From Fasciola hepatica (lineage: Eukaryota > Platyhelminthes > Trematoda > Plagiorchiida > Fasciolidae): a stretch of DNA of 64,000 bases. The DNA is taken from contig CANUEZ040000116.1 of assembly GCA_948099385.1 (NCBI GenBank), positions 12,215,001-12,279,000 on the forward strand, read 5' to 3'. This document shows, piece by piece, positions 10,501-21,350 of the stretch; the stretch's first letter is position 1, and each line of letters begins with the position of its first letter. The position numbers and the translations under genes were made by a program. The notes beneath the pieces are model-generated. The model saw only the letters and a program-made list of their open reading frames with translations. It was not told the origin of the DNA and made no database searches.

Positions 10501-13500
10501 ACGCATACCTGATGAGCGGCAACAACCGCGAAACCGGTCGTGTGCTTCCGGGGAAATTTTGTCCACACGTTAACATACTACTTACTATCAATATGAGCGC
10601 TTGCACATGCAGCCTCGTTGTTCGTTGGGTTAGCAGTGACCCAGACACGAATAACTACGAGAAATCACAGTTCTGATTCATTTGTGGGCTCTTCAATGAA
10701 GAGTATCCATTCACACTCCAGACGCTTCAAATTAGATTCTAGTGAACATATAACATCGGAGTGTACAAATATGAAAACGAGTGGGCAGAGGAGTACCGGG
10801 TACGCATACCTGATGAGCGGCAACAACCGCGAAACCGGTCGTGTGCTTCCGGGGAAATTTTGTCCACACGTTAACATACTACTTACTATCAATATGAGCG
10901 CTTGCACATGCAGCCTCGTTGTTCGTTGGGTTAGCAGTGACCCAGACACGAATAACTACGAGAAATCACAGTTCTGATTCATTTGTGGGCTCTTCAATGA
11001 AGAGTATCCATTCACACTCCAGACGCTTCAAATTAGATTCTAGTGAACATATAACATCGGAGTGTACAAATATGAAAACGAGTGGGCAGAGGAGTACCGG
11101 GTACGCATACCTGATGAGCGGCAACAACCGCGAAACCGGTCGTGTGCTTCCGGGGAAATTTTGTCCACACGTTAACATACTACTTACTATCAATATGAGC
11201 GCTTGCACATGCAGCCTCGTTGTTCGTTGGGTTAGCAGTGACCCAGACACGAATAACTACGAGAAATCACAGTTCTGATTCATTTGTGGGCTCTTCAATG
11301 AAGAGTATCCATTCACACTCCAGACGCTTCAAATTAGATTCTAGTGAACATATAACATCGGAGTGTACAAATATGAAAACGAGTGGGCAGAGGAGTACCG
11401 GGTACGCATACCTGATGAGCGGCAACAACCGCGAAACCGGTCGTGTGCTTCCGGGGAAATTTTGTCCACACGTTAACATACTACTCACTATCAATATGAG
11501 CGCTTGCACATGCAGCCTCGTTGTTCGTTGGGTTAGCAGTGACCCAGACACGAATAACTACGAGAAATCACAGTTCTGATTCATTTGTGGGCTCTTCAAT
11601 GAAGAGTATCCATTCACACTCCAGACGCTTCAAATTAGATTCTAGTGAACATATAACATCGGAGTGTACAAATATGAAAACGAGTGGGCAGAGGAGTACC
11701 GGGTACGCATACCTGATGAGCGGCAACAACCGCGAAACCGGTCGTGTGCTTCCGGGGAAATTTTGTCCACACGTTAACATACTACTCACTATCAATATGA
11801 GCGCTTGCACATGCAGCCTCGTTGTTCGTTGGGTTAGCAGTGACCCAGACACGAATAACTACGAGAAATCACAGTTCTGATTCATTTGTGGGCTCTTCAA
11901 TGAAGAGTATCCATTCACACTCCAGACGCTTCAAATTAGATTCTAGTGAACATATAACATCGGAGTGTACAAATATGAAAACGAGTGGGCAGAGGAGTAC
12001 CGGGTACGCATACCTGATGAGCGGCAACAACCGCGAAACCGGTCGTGTGCTTCCGGGGAAATTTTGTCCACACGTTAACATACTACTTACTATCAATATG
12101 AGCGCTTGCACATGCAGCCTCGTTGTTCGTTGGGTTAGCAGTGACCCAGACACGAATAACTACGAGAAATCACAGTTCTGATTCATTTGTGGGCTCTTCA
12201 ATGAAGAGTATCCATTCACACTCCAGACGCTTCAAATTAGATTCTAGTGAACATATAACATCGGAGTGTACAAATATGAAAACGAGTGGGCAGAGGAGTA
12301 CCGGGTACGCATACCTGATGAGCGGCAACAACCGCGAAACCGGTCGTGTGCTTCCGGGGAAATTTTGTCCACACGTTAACATACTACTTACTATCAATAT
12401 GAGCGCTTGCACATGCAGCCTCGTTGTTCGTTGGGTTAGCAGTGACCCAGACACGAATAACTACGAGAAATCACAGTTCTGATTCATTTGTGGGCTCTTC
12501 AATGAAGAGTATCCATTCACACTCCAGACGCTTCAAATTAGATTCTAGTGAACATATAACATCGGAGTGTACAAATATGAAAACGAGTGGGCAGAGGAGT
12601 ACCGGGTACGCATACCTGATGAGCGGCAACAACCGCGAAACCGGTCGTGTGCTTCCGGGGAAATTTTGTCCACACGTTAACATACTACTCACTATCAATA
12701 TGAGCGCTTGCACATGCAGCCTCGTTGTTCGTTGGGTTAGCAGTGACCCAGACACGAATAACTACGAGAAATCACAGTTCTGATTCATTTGTGGGCTCTT
12801 CAATGAAGAGTATCCATTCACACTCCAGACGCTTCAAATTAGATTCTAGTGAACATATAACATCGGAGTGTACAAATATGAAAACGAGTGGGCAGAGGAG
12901 TACCGGGTACGCATACCTGATGAGCGGCAACAACCGCGAAACCGGTCGTGTGCTTCCGGGGAAATTTTGTCCACACGTTAACATACTACTTACTATCAAT
13001 ATGAGCGCTTGCACATGCAGCCTCGTTGTTCGTTGGGTTAGCAGTGACCCAGACACGAATAACTACGAGAAATCACAGTTCTGATTCATTTGTGGGCTCT
13101 TCAATGAAGAGTATCCATTCACACTCCAGACGCTTCAAATTAGATTCTAGTGAACATATAACATCGGAGTGTACAAATATGAAAACGAGTGGGCAGAGGA
13201 GTACCGGGTACGCATACCTGATGAGCGGCAACAACCGCGAAACCGGTCGTGTGCTTCCGGGGAAATTTTGTCCACACGTTAACATACTACTTACTATCAA
13301 TATGAGCGCTTGCACATGCAGCCTCGTTGTTCGTTGGGTTAGCAGTGACCCAGACACGAATAACTACGAGAAATCACAGTTCTGATTCATTTGTGGGCTC
13401 TTCAATGAAGAGTATCCATTCACACTCCAGACGCTTCAAATTAGATTCTAGTGAACATATAACATCGGAGTGTACAAATATGAAAACGAGTGGGCAGAGG

Positions 13501-14407
13501 AGTACCGGGTACGCATACCTGATGAGCGGCAACAACCGCGAAACCGGTCGTGTGCTTCCGGGGAAATTTTGTCCACACGTTAACATACTACTCACTATCA
13601 ATATGAGCGCTTGCACATGCAGCCTCGTTGTTCGTTGGGTTAGCAGTGACCCAGACACGAATAACTACGAGAAATCACAGTTCTGATTCATTTGTGGGCT
13701 CTTCAATGAAGAGTATCCATTCACACTCCAGACGCTTCAAATTAGATTCTAGTGAACATATAACATCGGAGTGTACAAATATGAAAACGAGTGGGCAGAG
13801 GAGTACCGGGTACGCATACCTGATGAGCGGCAACAACCGCGAAACCGGTCGTGTGCTTCCGGGGAAATTTTGTCCACACGTTAACATACTACTCACTATC
13901 AATATGAGCGCTTGCACATGCAGCCTCGTTGTTCGTTGGGTTAGCAGTGACCCAGACACGAATAACTACGAGAAATCACAGTTCTGATTCATTTGTGGGC
14001 TCTTCAATGAAGAGTATCCATTCACACTCCAGACGCTTCAAATTAGATTCTAGTGAACATATAACATCGGAGTGTACAAATATGAAAACGAGTGGGCAGA
14101 GGAGTACCGGGTACGCATACCTGATGAGCGGCAACAACCGCGAAACCGGTCGTGTGCTTCCGGGGAAATTTTGTCCACACGTTAACATACTACTTACTAT
14201 CAATATGAGCGCTTGCACATGCAGCCTCGTTGTTCGTTGGGTTAGCAGTGACCCAGACACGAATAACTACGAGAAATCACAGTTCTGATTCATTTGTGGG
14301 CTCTTCAATGAAGAGTATCCATTCACACTCCAGACGCTTCAAATTAGATTCTAGTGAACATATAACATCGGAGTGTACAAATATGAAAACGAGTGGGCAG
14401 AGGAGTA

Positions 14408-14464
14408 CCGGGTACGCATACCTGATGAGCGGCAACAACCGCGAAACCGGTCGTGTGCTTCCGG
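14408..14464 (+). ncRNA. Last hammerhead ribozyme of the right block
   Basis: The 25th plus-strand core is at 14422-14428, with all core bases and helices as in the type copy and cleavage predicted between 14452 and 14453. About 50 nt downstream the unit is interrupted by the (TA)n tract, so no complete monomer follows. Confidence 0.9.
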
Positions 14465-14501
14465 GGAAATTTTGTCCACACGTTAACATACTACTTACTA
14501 T

Positions 14502-14503
<2 letters not shown>

Positions 14504-14549
<46 letters not shown>
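14504..14549. repeat. (TA)n microsatellite at right edge of the array
   Basis: About 23 TA repeats. They begin within the unit sequence ctatcaata and end at tgaattatagcc, which is outside the array. Confidence 0.95.
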
Positions 14550-14552
<3 letters not shown>

Positions 14553-17099
14553 TTATAGCCTGGTGAGCGACCACGAGTAACAGTTCCGAAAGTTATCCGG
14601 TAAATCAGGACAAAATAGTCACAAACTTTCCACTCAGCAACGAGTCAAACGAAACCATGATGTAACGCAGTCACGGCAGTCACAGAATACGAGAATAGCC
14701 TGTAGTTATATTATTCAGAGGAATTATCAATGTCATAAAACAAATGGTTGTACCTGGAAAATAACAGAAGAGACATAGGTCAACCTGAACGGATACACGT
14801 AGCAATGAGTCTGTCTGTCCCGCAGATGTGTTCGCTGGTTTGACGGTGAAGGATGTAAGTAGCCGGGTTGTTTCGGGAATTCGAGCCTCAAGTGAACGGT
14901 GTTTATGCATGGGTAGAATGTACGGTGTATTTTTCTTCGAGTGGAAACGTACAGCTATAGGGCACTAGAGTTAGGAATATAAACATAGAATGTTCATAAA
15001 ACAAGTATAGTAAAACGGAGAATTCAGGTCATGAATACTAGAAGCCAATGATGCATATATGTGCTACTCATGAGTGGACAAAATGAGAATGCTATCGGAA
15101 CACAAATTGCGGAAAGTAATTTACAGTGTGCATTATATTCAGCGCCGGACCATTCACGTTCCTCTCTGTAGGATGTTCACTCCGAAACAAAGGTAAACAA
15201 CTCAGGGATTTTCGTCTGTATTTAGCCTTAATTTTAAGTCTCAGCCTTGCCAAAAGTGAAGTCATCGGTTTGACAGATTCATCCGTTAGTAGTAGAAAAC
15301 TAACCGCCGAAAAATGGGCTGGATAAAAATCTATTCGGGTCTATGTTTCTCCTTGAACCTCTGGGACCCTTGGACTCATATAGACATAAACGGTTGTCTT
15401 GATAGCGTGCCAATCATTTACTCCATATGTCAGTGGATCAGTGGGACTGTCAGTCGAACGCTCAATGTGTCCATTTTCTCTAATTTAGTTAGACGAGTCA
15501 AGAGAATGTCGTTTGTGCGAATTAAGTCTGTACCAAAAGATCATTCAGTCAAAAATTGAGCTACATAGACCAGGAATATTTGCAATATTCTTTCAGAGAT
15601 ACCTCAAAAGCACCATCATTATTGCCAACCACAGTTGAAGATTAGACTAGGTGGGACATCTGGATTGTATCATAAATGGAAATTTGACAAAATTCTATGG
15701 TATTCATTGTATTCAAGCAGGAACTGTTTTGTCTGTTTCTTTGGATATATAGCTTAAGGCAGATCATTACAAACCGGTTATTCTACCTCGAAACTCTTAG
15801 TATGCCTTGTTTTTTTACTCAATGTTTCAGGAGATCAAAATGGGTTACATTTTTTACCCAATAAACCGATGTCCCTTTGGGAAAGAGCCATTGAAATCGA
15901 ATCTTAAAAAGAGGATGTGGTGGGATCAGTTGTCGAAATTAAAGTAATCAGGTGAAACGCTTCTAAAACTGATTTTTCACTTCTTTTTGTTTCGTGGATG
16001 AATTAGACTCGTTTTCTATTCAAGCAGAGTGAAGAAGTGATAGGACGTTGAGTCACGAGTTTTCAAATCTTGACGAAAAAAGTTAGGTTTATTAGCTGAT
16101 TCCGTCTAAAACAGCAATATTTATAGTTGGACTGATGCAGTGATCATTTAGACCAAGAGATTTTCGAACACAGTGACTTACTGTAATCTCCCGTTCTACT
16201 TACACAGATGGCATTGGCATGTCACTTCATCCTACAAATCCCACAGTACAAAGCCTCTATTTTAGACTAGAAAGAGTCGGTGCAATGTGAGGAAGCGGCA
16301 GTTTATCCAAGTTTAGTCAATACTGTATTTAAAGTACAAACGTATCTGTCCGGAAATGCACTGACAAACGTGTGTCCAGTCAGACTGCGTTATTTTCCCC
16401 GCCTGATGTGGCTGGTATCAGCTTACTATCAACTACTATTGGTTTTTTGTACCCCGTATGACGAACTGCCCAAGCATGCGCCTAGTTAGAAACAGCGATC
16501 GGGTGGCCTGACGTGACATGTTCACGCTGACTGGTGTCATACTTTCAGGGAGATTTTGGCGACCGATGGCAATATGGGAGCAGGAGTACAGTCTCCTAAG
16601 GCTGTCTAAAAGGTACAGAATCGTCAAGAAACGAGTCGATTTCTTTGCAATAATCCTAATGTATACGTTACTAATTAAGATACCTGACGCAAAGACCGAT
16701 ATGCCCTTAATAAAGTAAGAGGAAAATTTCGAGGCAAGCGTTTTTCATATTGACAGATATTATAAACACGAATGAGCTGTCGGTGATTTTATTCACCTAG
16801 TGCTCCAGAGTGGAATTTAGAGTGCTTCGAAAGTTGTTGACGACGGGATTTATCCGAATTTGAGTTAAGAAAAAGACGGTTATCTCCCGTGGGGTTTTGC
16901 CACTAGGAGCCGTTTTATATTTAAATATTCTTGGGGACAAAGAAAATGTTTCCAAAGATAGAGAAATCAAGCATGAAGAGGTGAAGTGCTCGATGAAAAG
17001 CATCATTATTGTTTTCTTTCAGGAGATGTACGCATGTGTATGAGGAAATAATTATTCATGCAATAACAAAGCCTAGATAATCAATGAAAATCCGTGTTT
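14550..17099. other. Intergenic, nothing recognised
   Basis: AT-rich unique-looking DNA right of the array, with only short open frames. Confidence 0.55.
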
Positions 17100-17250
17100 C
17101 GTTTTTGCCAGGAATCATCAGCAGTGTCCATTAAACGACCCCCTGTTGTGCTTCCGTGACCTTCAATAGTGGGCATAGCTTTGTTATTGTATGATGAATT
17201 ATTAGTTGATCGAATCCAACCTCCCACTACTGAAATCTATCAAGTGGCCA
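17100..17250 (+). repeat. 3' fragment of the same SINE family
   Basis: Gtgcttccgtgacc, gggcatagctttgttattg and cctcccactactgaaat align with the body and tail of the neighbouring copy at 17405-17610. No clear head. Confidence 0.45.
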
Positions 17251-17404
17251 AGCTCGGTTGGTCTTTTCGAAATTAAATCCTTTGTTGTCACTTGAGCTTC
17301 GTACGGATAGGAGTCGACTGTCTCGAAGTCCTTGGGTTTCCACACTTGGAGCGTCAGTGATCCAAGGACTTCCTGTCATGTAATGATGAAATTAAACAAA
17401 CCGT

Positions 17405-17610
17405 TCAAGGCCCTCTGATAGCCTGGTGGTTAGGTCTTCGGCTCACAATAATTCGAGTCGCAGTGGGGGCTCGAGGGACATGCCATATGAATGATTCCTG
17501 ACAAGGATGAAGCAGCGGTGCAGTGCTTCCTTGGGTATTTTAGTGGTGAGTCAAGCCTTGTTGCTGCAAGACCCAATCTCCTACTACCAAAATTGTCATG
17601 AGCATATATT
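17405..17610 (+). repeat. tRNA-derived SINE copy
   Basis: A-box-like gatagcctggtggttagg at 17417-17434 is followed by a decayed B box (ttcgagtcgcag). The tail is gtgcttccttggg and tctcctactaccaaaattg. It is the best-preserved copy of the family found at 5.0 and 17.1 kb. Confidence 0.6.
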
Positions 17611-20389
17611 CGTTGTTTTCGAAGTTAGTCGTAGTACAAATAACGTTGGTAGTCCGTTTATTGGTAAGCCCGTGGACACAAAACCAGTCTGTAGCCCGTG
17701 CGTGGGCAAGTAAGCAGGCCAGTAATGTAAGCAAGCAAGTGAGCCAAATTAAATGTATGCACAGGTACAAATGCACCGTAGTTCGGTCGATACGTGGTGA
17801 GGTCGGTTAGTTCATACTGTTCGGGCTGAAACAATATTAACATCAACAGTTTGTGTATGTGTTTAGTGGCAGTCTTGTTTTTGTGTATTTGAGAAACATG
17901 AAATAGTCGTACGGTGACATGTGCATGTGCATGCGTGTCTGTGTGCGTTTGACTCGTCTAACCGATTAAAACAATATTAGTAGTGGTAATCTTGACGGTA
18001 ATGATGCAAGCAGTAAGAACTTGAGGCTGTTTCTGCCGTCAATTTTTTTGTGTGTGAGCTTGTGGTGACAGTTCCAAAGAGCACAAAGGGTCATCTTTCA
18101 TATTCTCACTTTATGGCAAAGGAAGACAACAAAAGAAGCAAGGATACTGAAAAACTTTCAGGGATTTGGTCGTTTTTTATTGACTGTTATCGGAGAATCT
18201 CTGCCAACATTTCCATCCACCAACCGAACTACAAACGCTGGTCACCACTTCTTAGGAATATGAATATAAAGCAAACAAATTGGAAATCGTCCTTCGTAAT
18301 ATTACTTTTGTAGGTGAAAAATAATACATAAAAAGTCGCAAACCTTTATTACAATAATTTGGGCCCGGTTAAATTGGGAAAAATCACGAACTCGAACGCG
18401 AATGTTATGCTTATGAAGTCAACTTCATTCAAAAACTGTGAAAAAAGTAAACAATAAGAAAGAGGAACAAAATTTGGAAAAAAAATCCTATGCACGTATC
18501 GGTGGTAAACGAAATTCATTGAGCTCCAGTGAAAAGTTTTTGGTCGCATTTGTCAAAAAGAACCATGGTTGTGCCGTGTATCCAGAAAAGCGGTATGAAT
18601 ACTGTGATAGGCCACAGCAAGAAGTAACGAGCACTTCACCAGTCGAAAATTCACAGTTTATTTACATACTCATTGCTAGATTTTCCCCCGTGATAAGCCC
18701 CTCACAGGATGGTGACTGACTGCAATAAACGAACGAGAATGTCCTATTCATGTTCACCGTTTTGCTTTGCTATGCTACTGACACCCTTTTTGTTCTCACA
18801 CCCACATCAAAAGTGAGTTACAGAGTGAGTGAATAGATTTGGTAGCTATGCTTGCCCAGTTGTTTCGTCTAACTCTTTGCTCCTTCTTTGGTCACCAATG
18901 ACTTCTCCATCTTTCTTGACGTGTTCATCGGAGTTGTTCAAGAAACAACTTTCCTCTTTCACTCTGCTCGGGCGACTGACCTTGTGTTGTGGATTTCATC
19001 GCTACAATATTTTTTCATGCAATGGTTTCTTATATTTGACCCTGGATTGGCACCTCTTTGATCTATCTTGTGCTTGTGCAGGTAAGTTTGTTTTTACCTG
19101 AAGACCTTGCCCAACTACAGCCCTGTTTCCCTTTGATACACGGGAAATGGGAAAACACTCGCGACTGTCTATGTTGGTTCACGTGATTCTTCACGTTCAG
19201 AGCCCAGGGTGTATTGGCAACCTTGAGACTTAATGGCCGTCGTTTGAGTTCAAAGACCGCCAATGTTCCTCGGGTGTATATGTCAACGATCTCTGTCATT
19301 TTCACCTGAACTTTTGTAACCTTGTACGCGAACTCACTGCTTGAGTCTTTCAAATGTTCTGGAGCTTATGCGTGCCACAGAGTGGAACCTCGGAGAGACT
19401 ATTAGAAATAGTCTCCAAACTACAGCACAATTTCTTGTTATTCAGAATGCTAAAAACCAGCGTTGTGGTTCTCTGTCTGTTATCACCATCGAGGGTCATA
19501 TGTCTCAGGATGTTGGTGACCAGAGAAGTCACATTGAACGAGATTCGTCGGTTTCGTTTTCCAGATGACCCAAGTATTAAAAGTCGTTAACCCCGGCGGG
19601 ATACGACCCCATGTAAGGCTGTCACCCTCGCACTGGTACCGCGAGTGCTCTACCGGCTGAGCTCCGAAGCCAGACCGGAAGGCTTCGGACGTTTCGCCTA
19701 TGGAACACACAGTACACCCACCCAAATTACAGTAGCAGTTCACATCCGCCAAAGTAGACTAGTTTGTAATTCGGCTGCCTACAGTATAACTTCCCCCAGT
19801 GCTAACCGGAGTCCACCAGTTCAATGCCTTTGGCATGTTTGATGAAGCATTTGCGTTTTTTTGTTGCCTTCAGAAAAAAATGTAATACCTTCTTGAGGTG
19901 TCTCACCTGGTGGCCGTGATCGGATTCAAAAGCACTCACAGAGGCCGAAAACGCTTCATTTCCGTGTTCATTGAACTAGCTCAGCTGGGAGGTCATTCGG
20001 TGAACCTCACATAGTTTTCAAAGTTGTATTCTCATGAATTCTCCAAGGTTATTTGCTTGTATTTCAGTCAAAACCGTTCGCTCTGAAGACAGTCATGTTT
20101 GGGTTGCTCAAGAAACATAAAATAAAATGAAAAGGGACCGAGGTTCATGCTCCGAGTTCAGTGCAATATTAGGTGAATACTCTCTCTTCGTTAATCTATT
20201 TGTGAGCCAATTACGGAACTCGATAATTCTTGCAAATGGTAACGGGAGAGCAGATACATCGAATATTAGAACCTATTCTCTGGTGGATATAGCGGGAGGA
20301 CAACTCTGTGTGCAACGGGTGCGCATTGTCTGAAGTTATCTTGTGGACAAGCAATATGCATGAATCAATGTGAGTTTAAAGATTAGTTC
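17611..20389. other. Intergenic apart from the SINE at 19.6 kb
   Basis: A patch of gcaag/taagc imperfect repeats at 17690-17750. Nothing else is recognised. Confidence 0.5.
19585..19680 (-). repeat. tRNA-derived SINE head
   Basis: Minus strand: D-arm/A box AGCTCAGCCGGTAGAGC (19647-19663), an anticodon-like stem, and a B box GGGGTCGTATCCC (19598-19610). The D arm pairs well, but the rest does not fold as a true tRNA, so it is a SINE and not a gene. Confidence 0.6.
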
Positions 20390-21100
20390 CTTAACAGGAG
20401 TTGGGGAAACACGGTGGATTATCATTTTGGCCCTGCAACAGAACTTCGATGTCTTTTTTCAGGGTCACTGGGAAAATTGCGGGTGAAACAGAATAAAATA
20501 AGTAGAACACACTGAAAAACATAAGCAGACAGGATTGGTTTCTGGGGTTTGAAATTGCCCGAACTTGAGAATATGGAAAGACAAACAATACAGTTCACCA
20601 AAAAACATGATTGAACGTGCGTAGACCATCAAAGATTGCCATAAGCCTGAATTCCTACATATTTCGTAGAATTAACTCCAGAAAATGAACCCGTAATAAT
20701 AGTCGCATCGTCTGTGAGGAAAGATGAACGCGGAAGATAAGATAGGGACTCGGAATATTTCAGAGCTTCCAGTGTGAGACCAGGCTGGATGGAAAGGTTC
20801 ACACTACTTGACAAGTTTTCCAGGAGTGTATCGAAACCAGAAGAACTGCAGATCGGCCGACACAGAAAGACATCACTTTGGTACTTTGAAAAGTTAACAG
20901 GACCTTTGGTAGGCATACCACTGATATAAGTGGGAAATAAGTGTGGAGAAAGAAAAGCTCCTTGAGGCCTTCCGGAATCTTCAAGGAAGGATTTGGAGTG
21001 GTCGCATTAAGATCCAAGACTTTTGATTTTCAGACAGAATCAACTTTTGTCACAATTCAAAGTGGTTAATAAACTGTACGAGTATATTCAGCCAGAGAAG
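20390..21100 (-). mobile_element. CR1/jockey-like LINE fragment
   Basis: Minus-strand remnant of the RT palm and beyond. EDSGRPQGAFLSPHLF (motif B, near 20980) is followed by KYQSDVFLCR (YADD decayed to YQSD), then NSTKYVGIQAYGNL (KYLG box, about 20640). Near 20450 comes FYLFYSVSPAIFPVTLKKD, matching the post-RT segment of the same LINE group. Frameshifts occur between pieces. Sequence above 21020 is too decayed to place precisely. Confidence 0.7.
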
Positions 21101-21274
21101 TCTGACTGGTTCAAAAAGGAATCCTGTTTGATCCGGCCAAGCGCAAAGTTGCGTGGTACATATCCTGCCACTCCAAATGAAAAATGCTATTTTTACTTCC
21201 CTTTTTATTTATTATAAGACAATATACGATTATTCCGGAAGAGATCCGAAGCCAGCGAAAGGCTGCCTATTGGG

Positions 21275-21350
21275 AAGATGACTGGCCATGTCGGGAATCG
21301 AACCCGGGTCGTTATTGTTCAAAACCAGCGATAATAGCCGCTTGACGGCC
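21275..21350 (-). repeat. tRNA-derived SINE head
   Basis: Minus strand: perfect B box GGGTTCGATTCCC (21293-21305) preceded by TCAAGCGGCTATTATCGC, an A-box-like region. No matching acceptor stem. Confidence 0.5.

Larger units (their letters stand above)
7192..14504 (+). repeat. 301-bp hammerhead tandem repeat, right block, about 24.3 units
   Basis: A head-to-tail array on the plus strand. CTGATGA cores start at 7198 + 301n for n = 0 to 24 (last at 14422), giving 25 ribozymes. The predicted self-cleavage site is between 7228 and 7229 + 301n, so a long transcript would be cut into 301-nt monomers. Copies are almost identical. The exceptions are a T/C site at 7272 + 301n and two private changes in the first unit (an A just before the core at 7197 and an A at 7344). 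The array stops inside a unit where ctatcaata runs into a (TA)n tract (to 14549). Homogeneity implies recent amplification or ongoing conversion. Confidence 0.97.

Noticed and set aside
6299..14504. CRISPR-like array
   Set aside because: The whole 301-bp unit repeats with no unique spacers, and the context is eukaryotic.
6375..14580. Repeated 119- and 94-codon open frames on both strands of the 301-bp unit
   Set aside because: They overlap on opposite strands, restart in a new frame every unit because 301 is not a multiple of 3, and have no recognisable domain. The conserved feature of the unit is the ribozyme.
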